NCBI RefSeq assembly: GCF_001540865.1
Contig: NC_033639.1
Coordinates: forward strand, 1,053,117-1,117,116
Direction of reading: 5' to 3'
Length of the DNA: 64,000 nucleotides
Origin: Ananas comosus
Taxonomy: Eukaryota > Streptophyta > Magnoliopsida > Poales > Bromeliaceae
Part shown: positions 55,701 to 64,000 of the stretch, one piece after another
Position numbering within the stretch: the stretch's first letter is position 1
Layout of the letters: each line of letters begins with the position of its first letter
The notes under the pieces: model-generated
What the model was told of the DNA's origin: nothing
What the model saw: only the letters and a program-made list of their open reading frames with translations
Database searches by the model: none
Program-made: the position numbers and the translations under genes

Positions 55701-58700
55701 GTGGTCATCAATTGGGTTGGAGCAGGCAGTCTCCCCAGTAGATGGTCCCATCGGGTGGTAGCTGAGGTCCTCCCGACAAAAAGTAATTTAGTTGGTGAGT
55801 TGAGGTTAACTAAGGGGTTAACCCGTTGATTGGGTAATGGTATATGATAGCATGCACGCATAAACTCCATGAGTTATATATTGTTCTTTTTAGCTTTGTA
55901 CAGGCATTGTAGTAGATGCATGATATAGTTGGTTACTATCTGTTACCTTTTCTTGTCTACATATGCCTGAGTAAACCTAGTGGGTGAGTCGGCGAGGTCG
56001 GTAGCCGAATCCACTGGAAACTTTCAGTAGTTCTCACCCCACTAGCCATGCAGGTTCCAGCAAGTGCGGTGTGGTTGAGGATCGTGACCGGGACAACGCT
56101 CTATAGATAGCGGACATCTATTGAATATAGTGATACCTTGTACATTTCATCTATTTATTATAGTTGATGAAAGAAAATGTAAACTATTCATTTGAGAGAT
56201 GACAAATGTATATATTAAAGAATGTATGTATGTAAACAAATAGCAAGCTTTGTATTTGATTTAAAGTAATCAAGATACAATGTGTGAATGTTTTAGTTAG
56301 TTTACTTTCACTTGCTTGTGTTGCTTGTCCTCGTGTAAGCCATGTATATTGGAATTTTTTCTGGACATTTCATTATACATGTTTGATTGTTATAGAGCCT
56401 TGGGCGAACAGGGGAGGTTCTGTTCGTTCGTGTCTGTGTACAGGCCCGAACCGACCAAATTGGCGGTTACGGGGCATGATAATGCAATTCACATAATCGG
56501 CGTGCTATGGCATGGTGGGCATGGCCCGTGACGATGGGTGCTTAAATCCTTTGCAGATAGTCATTGTGAAAATATCTGCCCATTGTCATTGTGAAAGGAG
56601 AGAGAGGGAGCAGTGTTTAAAAAGGCGCAAAGGCCTTCTGGAGCCTAGAAGCGAGGCGCACCGTGAGGTGCATGCCTCAAGAAGGTGAGGCGCACATCTA
56701 ATAAAAATAAAACAATCTTAACAAGGCTAATTTAAATGGATGTTTTATGTTAAAAAAATTTAAAATAGCCGTACAAAAATAAAATAACTATAAAAAAGTA
56801 ATGAAATCATATGTATCAATATTTTCAAACTAAAAAGATACAAAATTATGTTTCAACTTTCAACTTAAAAGTGCTTGCTGTTGGTTCTTGGTTCTTGTTT
56901 CTTGCTTCTTACCGCTGTTGCTTATTGCCATAAGGGGGTGAAAGAGAGAACGACCAAGAGAAAACGGGAAGAAAGGCGCTCAAATTAGAAAATTTTTTTT
57001 TTCAATTCCTTAATATTTTAAAATATATTGAAAAATCCCAAAACCCCAAAAACCCAAACCCTAGACACATTAAACGTAAATATTACGAGGCGTGTCTGAG
57101 GCGTGCGCTTCACTCTCTGAGGCGTTGAGACCCGCACCTCGCGCCTAGGCGTTGAGGCGCGCGCGCCTCAAGTGCGCCTTTTCAAACACTGGGAGGGAGG
57201 GAGGAGGGGTACCATGCTGATATCTTATCGGCGTGCTATGATGTCTTATTGGCGTGCTATGGCATGGTGGGCACGGCCTGTGCCGATGGGCGCTTAAATT
57301 CTTTGTAGATAGTCATTCATCGGCTTAAATTCTTGGTAGATAGTCATTGTGAAAATATCCGCCCATTGTCTTGTGAAAGAAGGGAGGGAGGGAGGAAGGG
57401 AGGGAGCCTCATGAAACGTGAACATATGATATGCAATTGTCATTATATCCATGAAAGTATTCAGGTTGTTTCATATCTTACAATAAAAGTAGTCGGAACA
57501 TATGATATCCAACTATCATTATATCCATGAAACTATTCAGGTTGTTTCATATCTTACGATAAAATTAGTCGGTAATCCCATAAGATTCATGGTTAGACTA
57601 GATCAGATATTATTGGTAGAAGAAAAATAAAGAGAGATAATGACGAGTGGAGTATCAAGAGAGGCAATGATAAAATATAATACAGAATAATAAATAGAAT
57701 TATGAGATGTGATAGAGATTAACTGAAATCTTAGATTGGTTTAGTAGTTTCTAATAATATGAGAAAGCAAAGAGAGTAATAAAAGTTATATGGAACTTTT
57801 AAAAAGTCTGAAAATTGTGTATGCGGCATATTATTTAGTTGAAACTCTTCTTTATACTTCATATTATTTAGTTGAAACTTGAAACTCACTGGTTTTGCAT
57901 ATCTTTTGCCAGTCTTCTTGTGCTTTGGCTTGTAAAAGTAAAAGAGATTTTCCCTCTTTGACGTTGTGTTCCATTTGTAAATGCTCTAGTAAGTATTCTA
58001 TTGCCTATTCTTGTGGCCTTCTTTATATAAGTTTTGGTTTTCATTTTTTTTTTTTTAATCCCTAAAATGCCATTTTATTTTTCTACTTTATGCTTTCGTA
58101 GTTTGCCCATGATTTTTCTTGTGTGCTTGCTGGAAAGTTTATTGGATGCTGAAATCAATAGTTACTATAGTCATAAGCAATTTAGGATGGAAATTTTCTT
58201 GATCTTCTTTTTTGTTTATCTCTTCCAAAACAAATTACTGATAAAGCTGATTTGCAACACCAGGGAGTTGACTTTTATGCGGTAAACACGGATTCCCAGG
58301 CACTGCTGAATTCACAAGCAAAACATCCAATACAAATTGGAGAGCTTCTAACTCGCGGACTAGGTCAGCCAATCTATCTTATCTTATATATTGGTAGAAA
58401 AATAAATCCACATATGTACTTGGCCATCCTGTTAATTTGTAATAGACCCTTCAACTAGTTTTTATTCCTGGACTCTTTACTTCGAAAACATTTTAGCCCC
58501 TAAAATTTTCCTGTAAATTTATATAACTGACCATCCAAAATATCTGATGTTTGTTAAGTCACGTGCTAAACACACTAAACACATGACTTCTTTACTTAAA
58601 TTGACCATTCTACCCGCTTGTAGAATGACTTCCCATTTGTTTTTTCCCTCCTTCAAAAATGCTCATTCTATAGGAAGTGTGTCACGTGCTTGACACATGA

Positions 58701-61700
58701 CGTAAAGGAAGTAAGTTATTATGGATAGTCACAATGCAATTGAAATTTATGAGGAAGTTCAGGGACTACAGTATTTAGGTTAAAGGTTTAGGGATATGTT
58801 TGCTATATTGCAAAAATACAGGGACTAATCAGATGTTTTAGGAAAAACTTCGAAAAGCCCTCCTGCAATATAGCACATTTGCATTTTACTACTATTTTGT
58901 TCAAAGTGTATCACTAAGCAACCTTGTGGGCAAGGTTTTAAGTGCCCGTCGGCATGGGCCGTATCCACCGTGCCGTACCGTGCCAACAAGATATCGGCAC
59001 GATACAGACCCCGTGCAGATGGCACAGCTCAAAACCCTATATTCTTTAAATTAGTAAGTAATTTTCTCAATAAAGTTCAAAAAATGTGATAAAAAGACAT
59101 AATAAATAGTTAGAATATTTTGTTGCTAAAGAAAATAAATATTTCATACTATTATGTGTCGGCACACAAGAATTTTTTTGACCGGCACGCATCGGCACGG
59201 CTCGGCACACACCGTGCCATACCGTGCCGGCAAGTTTCCGGCACGATCCCGTGTCATGGCACTTAAATCCTTGCTTGTGGGTTTTGTTTTTGTTTTCTAT
59301 AGGGACCTACTATTAAATAGTGTAGCAAACTGTTACATTTAACTAACCACATGGTGGCTTACCACTGTGATTTGCACTCTACCATCCCGTGGTTTGTGAT
59401 ATGTAACAAGCTGCTGCCCTCTTTCTCGGCAGGATCGTACAGTAAAATAAATAAAAACCACGGTCGCTTGAGCCATATGATGGTAAACTACAAGTGAGCT
59501 ATATCATGGGGCTTTGATAAAGTTCTTCCTACATTTCTCCCATGTCTATTGTATTTACTGAATTTTTCACCTTGCAATGCAGGTACTGGTGGAAACCCTC
59601 TTCTAGGTGAGCAGGCAGCGGAGGAATCTAAGGAAGCTATTGCGAATGCGCTGAAGGATTCAGATCTCGTCTTTATCACAGCCGGCATGGGAGGAGGCAC
59701 AGGTTCTGGTGCTGCTCCGGTTGTTGCGCAGATATCAAAGGAGGCCGGTTATCTCACTGTTGGTGTGGTTACTTATCCCTTCAGCTTCGAAGGTCGTAAG
59801 CGATCTTTACAGGTAGGAATAACCTGTTATTGTCTTATTTAGGCTCTTTGGACAGTCGTAAGCGATCTTTACAGCTTTGAAAGTCGTTTTCAATTTTTTT
59901 TTTTTTTTCTCATTCAGAATTTGGGGAGGAACAAAAAGGAAAGAGAAGCAAACAATGTCGAATTCGAAAAACTGACAATTAACACTGGATTCAAAATCTC
60001 TATCCTAGGGTTTCTAAAGTTTTAGATATTTTTTCAATTTTCATCCTCATTTGTTTATATGAGGAATCTGTCCCGTTGACCATCATAACCTTACTAAAAT
60101 AGATGTTTGTATCTAGAAAATTCTACCCATAAGTTGAGAGAAGATTCTTATTTTTCTACTAAAAGTACTTGCTTTGCTTTTTCTCTCAAAGTGAATAATC
60201 CGACATTGCTGATTTCTGCATTTCCTTTCATCCCTTCTGTTAGGGTCAAATTGCTCTTGGAGCCTTGGGATCTCTTAGCTATGTTGCCCTAGTATATAAT
60301 TAATAAGGCTTTTATATTTCTGGAAGAGCAGCTAGCTGAAACATATCCTATTTTACTTCCAAGTCTAATGTTAATTCTTGAAACCGTGCTCTACTTCAAT
60401 GCTCTCAATAACACCGAGTTCATATTATAATTGTAATTATATTTGTCCCCTTATGTATACCTACTTCAATATCTCAGGCATTAGAAGCAATTGAGAAGTT
60501 GCAAAAGAGCGTCGACACTCTTATCGTAATTCCCAACGATCGATTGTTGGATATCGTCGATGAGCACACTCCTCTTCAGGATGCCTTCCTCCTCGCTGAT
60601 GACGTTCTCCGCCAGGGCGTCCAAGGAATTTCCGACATCATCACAGTGAGTGGTGCACTGGTGCTTCGATGTTATGATCATTTTGAATATAATAACCCTT
60701 TTTTTCCGCCCTTTTTGGAGCATTGGCATACATATCTCTGCTAAATTATCTAATTAACTGAATATCCCTGCGGAATCTGAATCTTCATGCAACCACCTGA
60801 AAAATGCTGTTTCTCACCAAAACTTTCATATTAAGTTGGGATCATCATTTCATGGCGCGACTTTCTTTCGTGTTAGCAAAAAGTTTTGAGGAACATTTTT
60901 TGCAAGAAAGAGGGAATGTAAGTGGAAGTTTCTGAAGGGCATGTTTGAATATTTGGATTTTGCAGTGATTGATATGTGAATTGGTTCTTCTGTACTAGAA
61001 TGTATGTATTTCTTTTCATTGTTTGAACATAGTATATAAAATACTGCAGATACCAGGACTAGTGAATGTCGATTTTGCTGACGTGAAAGCCGTTATGAAG
61101 AACTCAGGAACCGCCATGCTCGGCGTCGGCGTCTCTTCCAGCAAGAACCGCGCCCAGGAAGCGGCCGAACAAGCGACTCTTGCACCTTTGATTGGATCGT
61201 CCATTGAGTCGGCCACGGGAGTCGTGTACAATATAACTGGGGGGAAAGATATCACCTTGCAAGAAGTGAACAAAGTCTCTCAGGTACGCATTTTTCCTAC
61301 GCCTAAAAGGGAGAAATACTTCATACTCGCAGCGCACCCCTTCATCCCGTCATCAATCCTCACTATCCAACTCACTCTGATATTCAATATAAAAAAGAAG
61401 GTGCAACTCACGGATAGTAGAGATTGCAATATGAGATGAGATGGATGGGCTACGAGCATGCAGTGCACAGCTTGATGTGGTCTTTTTTGGAAGGCTCAAG
61501 AGCTTTTTGACGAAACACACTAGGAGTTGCTTTGTCTAGATCCTCCACTATCTTCCTGCTACTGCTAAAAGCTTCAAATTGGTATTGCTTTTTGAGCCCC
61601 AAAGGCTCATTTTTTTGGTTCCCCACCACCGCGCGGATCTCTAGACTCTTTGCCTTCTACTTCTTAGTTAGAGATATCTAATATAAATATTTGTAGGTGG

Positions 61701-61954
61701 TGACGAGCCTCGCGGATCCTTCTGCGAACATTATATTCGGGGCGGTCGTGGACGACCGCTACAGCGGTGAGATCCACGTGACGATCATTGCAACGGGCTT
61801 CTCGCAGTCGTTCCAGAAGACCCTCTTGACTGACCCAAAGGCAGCCAAGGTAGCCGAAGCCCAAGAAGGCAGAGGCGGGAATTCACCGCTCAAGACGGCC
61901 TCACCCTCAGCCCCATCGCCTGTCGCTTCGAGGGCTCGGAGGATGTTCTTCTAA
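49797..61954 (+). CDS. FTSZ1: Plastid division protein FtsZ1
   Basis: Tubulin-like GTPase that polymerises with FtsZ2 into the ring dividing the chloroplast. Exons: 49797-50099, 58264-58363, 59583-59812, 60478-60645, 61050-61283, 61697-61954; 1293 nt, 430 residues, phases consistent. Residues 1 to about 70 are Ser/Arg-rich with few acids, as for a stromal transit peptide. The nucleotide-binding loop [14 protein letters not shown] ends exon 1; the tubulin signature GGGTGSG is at 171-177; the T7 synergy loop has Asn273, Asp275 and Asp278 (NVDFADVK), the residues needed for GTP hydrolysis. Exon 6 ends with a Ser/Pro-rich tail and RRMFF; it lacks the C-terminal core motif of FtsZ2, supporting FtsZ1. 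Intron 1 is 8.2 kb, swollen by a nested foldback element; the other introns are under 1.3 kb. Confidence 0.95.
50918..56552. mobile_element. hAT-like element interrupted by a 5.3-kb foldback
   Basis: The left end TAAGGATTTAAGTGC (50918) and right end GTGCTTAAATCCTTT (-56552) are inverted repeats of the family seen at 58931-59273. Flanks GCCCATAG (50910-50917) and GCAGATAG (56553-56560) match at 6 of 8 positions. Excluding the foldback, the element is about 330 bp. Confidence 0.7.
51154..56458. repeat. Giant foldback element, about 2.6-kb arms, in FtsZ1 intron 1
   Basis: 5305 bp. The left terminus TTGGCCGG... and right terminus ...CCGACCAA are inverted; inside, CCTCCCCTGTTCGCCCAAGGCTC (about 51209) is mirrored by GAGCCTTGGGCGAACAGGGGAGG (about 56397), and the match continues to the centre near 53785-53805 (AGCATAAGTCATTTCC versus GGAAATGACTTATGCT). 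The arms differ mainly by scattered substitutions, unlike the EMC3 palindrome. I found no transposase; short open stretches near the centre are mirror images of each other. The family is unknown to me; a target duplication is not clear. Confidence 0.85.
56611..57191. mobile_element. hAT-like MITE with CAGTGTT ends
   Basis: A 581-bp element. Ends CAGTGTTTAAAAAGGCGC and GCGCCTTTTCAAACACTG are inverted repeats. Flanks AGAGGGAG (56603-56610) and GGAGGGAG (57192-57199) form an 8-bp duplication with one mismatch. The subterminal regions are GC-rich (GAGGCGCAC, GGCGCGCGCGCC), the middle AT-rich. Confidence 0.85.
57226..57400. repeat. Duplicate of the 56499-56610 segment
   Basis: ATCGGCGTGCTATGGCATGGTGGGC..., GCTTAAAT.CTTTG.AGATAGTC and GAAAATATC.GCCCATTGTC occur both at 56499-56600 and here, with extra local reduplication. 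The hAT-like MITE at 56611 lies between the two copies. Confidence 0.7.
57421..57572. repeat. Tandem repeat, 2 x 76 bp
   Basis: 57421-57496 and 57497-57572 both start AACATATGATAT and end TAGTCGG, and they differ at only a few bases. Confidence 0.9.
58931..59273. mobile_element. hAT-like MITE, best-preserved copy
   Basis: A 343-bp element. Ends CAAGGTTTTAAGTGCC and GGCACTTAAATCCTTG are inverted repeats. A perfect 8-bp duplication CTTGTGGG flanks it (58923-58930, 59274-59281). It is rich in GGCAC/GTGCC motifs. Related copies are at 50918-56552 (interrupted), 41264-42294 (interrupted) and, decayed, near 46825-47060 and 3827-3945. Confidence 0.92.
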
Positions 61955-62034
61955 TCCAGTCATTATCCTCTTTTGCTCAATCAGGCATCTGAAGTTGTTA
62001 TTTGTTTGTTTTTCCATGTACACACAGATTCACA

Positions 62035-62035
62035 C

Positions 62036-62074
<39 letters not shown>
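62035..62074. repeat. (CT)n microsatellite in the FtsZ1 3' flank
   Basis: An interrupted CT tract of about 40 bp, starting 81 bp after the FtsZ1 stop codon, probably inside the 3' UTR. Confidence 0.9.
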
Positions 62075-62478
62075 CCTCCCTAGATGTAGTTATCTGTTTC
62101 CTACACTTGGGAGTAGAAGTAAAAGATGAAAAGAACCATGTTGTTTCCACAATATTTGCAAGTGTTGTTATTTTGTTTGCTTTCCCATCTATTTGATGCA
62201 ATAACAATTGAGAAACACTCTTGTGTTCTTGAGTTTGATCTAGGCATTTGTGCATTTGTAATTATAGTTATTGCATTTTCAACTACATGAATCTGTAATT
62301 ATAAATGCATTCACAATTATATCAAAGGCTCTTTATTAATGAATTAATCTAAGGGGTTAAATCCTACTCTTTTCTTGTTGGTTAATTTCACATAATATTT
62401 TATTTCACTGGTGGGAGTGTTAAATATATTTCTGGATAGTTAAATATCATAGCAATATTTTGGATAATTTTTTTTTTG

Positions 62479-62810
62479 GTAAAAACATAGAGAATTTATC
62501 TAAATTATAGACCATTTTAAATCGAATATCTGATCTTTCAAAATTTTGATTTTAGATAATTCATAATAGTTTGACTTCAAGATTTAAATTAATTACTTCA
62601 ATTAATTTCTAGTTGTGAGAATTATATGAAGTATATTAAATAAATCTGTAGTGATAAATACTGCATTCAGATTTTGAAGTCAAAATGTCGTCGATTGAAT
62701 CAAATTAAGCAAATTGAAAGATTGGATAGTAAAATTAAAATTTTAAATGATTGGATAATCAAATCAAAATCATTCACGGTTCAAGTAAGTTCTATACGTT
62801 TTGATAATTG
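62479..62810. repeat. MITE of the GTAAAAACAT / ACGTTTTTAC family, degraded copy 3
   Basis: GTAAAAACATAGAGAATTTATC at the left and CAAGTAAGTTCTATACGTTTTGATAATTG at the right, with internal phrases shared with 17629-17966 and 41570-41929. The right terminus is mutated. Confidence 0.6.
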
Positions 62811-64000
62811 TTAAATTTTTTAGTTCATAGAGTTCAAAACTATTTATTTTATATTTTTTCTAACATTGTAAAAGGGTAATATGTGGCCATCAAATTAAAC
62901 TTTAAAAAGTTAAAATAAACTGCTTGAAATTATTATTGTATTTGAAACATCACTCTTTATATGCATATCATCTCTCATTTATCATATTTGCATGAAATTT
63001 TTTGCTTGGGGGAAATTTATAATATGCATTCCACTATGCATAATGTACAAAATATAATACATATTATCTATCAATATAAAGGAATATAAGGAAGCTAAAA
63101 AATTCTTGGAAATCATGAGCAATTATTAGGGTTCTACATTTCAAAATTTTTAAAAAATAAAACAAAAAAAATTAGGGTGCTACATCTCATAGATGACTAA
63201 CCAACTCATGGTTCAGTAAAAGCCAACTAATTAATTTAAAATACATAATAATAATTTTTTAATGGTAGTTCATATATAAAAATAATAGTACATGTACATT
63301 ATCCAAATAATGAGTATTTTGAAATAATGGATGTGTACAAATAATACAAAAATAATGAATTTTGTACTATTGCTCCAATTTATTTTGCCTAAACCTTTTT
63401 TTTAAAATTTGATTTTGCATGATCTTCATAAAAATTCAACAATCATTTTGATAGAGTGTATGCTTGGTATGATTCCTAAAATAACATTATTTTGGAAAAT
63501 AATAGTCAGATATTTAATGAGAAAAACTTTTTGCAAATTAATTTGTGATAGAAATTTAAAAGATATTTTGTTATTTAACAATCCATTTATTTTTGCTACA
63601 ACTATATTTTACAAAAAAAATTAGGTAAAATTGTATGGAGGTTACATTAACTATTCGTAATTTAGAAATGAGTAGCTAAAGTTTTTAAAGTTTGAATTTT
63701 TGCAATGAAATTTCACAATCAAATTTAATTAGCTAAATACTAATAAGTCGCTAATATGGAACTGATGTAGTAATATTATAATTGATGGCGCGATAATAAT
63801 TAAAATACCACATCATTACTTCATCGGTAACGTATCAATATTAAGTCAACTAAATTGAATTATCAGACTTGATTATAATAATTTACAAAGCTTGAATTAG
63901 AAATTACATAAAATTAAAGCTTAAGGACCAAAGTGAACTGACTCAAATAAAAAAATAAAAAAATTGGATGGTAAAAGAGTATATTCAAAATGATTCATAA
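62811..64000. other. AT-rich intergenic sequence to the window end
   Basis: Very AT-rich, with no gene, splice-consistent exon or delimited transposon that I can support. Confidence 0.5.

Noticed and set aside
57421..57572. CRISPR-like array or satellite
   Set aside because: Only two tandem 76-bp units without spacers in a plant intron; a simple tandem duplication.

Overview
The window is plant nuclear DNA. Genes are intron-rich with GT-AG splicing, and the proteins include plastid and plant-type families. Very GC-rich first exons beside AT-rich introns suggest a monocot, but I cannot name the species. Two N runs (20 and 25 bases) mark assembly gaps.

Gene layout: a HECT ubiquitin ligase of the UPL5 type, 5'-truncated by the window edge (1-7683, +); a small Glu/Lys-rich acidic protein of unknown function (10788-11526, -); a DEK_C plus double-SWIB chromatin protein (18326-22452, -), head-to-head with EMC3, an ER membrane insertase subunit (23771-27741, +); a four-CH-domain fimbrin (39249-47533, +); and plastid division FtsZ1 (49797-61954, +). 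Exon chains for SWIB, EMC3, fimbrin and FtsZ1 each sum to an intact frame (371, 246, 688 and 430 residues). These are unrelated housekeeping genes, not a pathway cluster. The SWIB/EMC3 pair shares a 1.3-kb intergenic region.

The rest is dominated by small non-autonomous transposons, many still with target-site duplications. They include a Cassandra TRIM carrying 5S rRNA-like LTRs, a 552-bp TRIM with 239-bp LTRs, a 271-bp mini-LTR element with 72-bp LTRs and a degenerate relative, solo LTRs, two CACTA MITEs (one with a paralogous empty site), several 9-bp-TSD (Mutator-like) MITEs and several 8-bp-TSD (hAT-like) MITEs. FtsZ1 intron 1 is 8.2 kb long because a 5.3-kb foldback element sits inside an older hAT-like element.

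The most unusual structure is a ~7.9-kb near-palindrome (about 26253-34153) that repeats the 3' half of EMC3 in inverted orientation. The right arm differs from the left mainly by single-base deletions, ends in a sequence resembling a long-read hairpin adaptor next to an N gap, and lies between two poly-T tracts. I think it is most likely an assembly artefact, but one arm also carries an extra 517-bp MITE that needs explaining.
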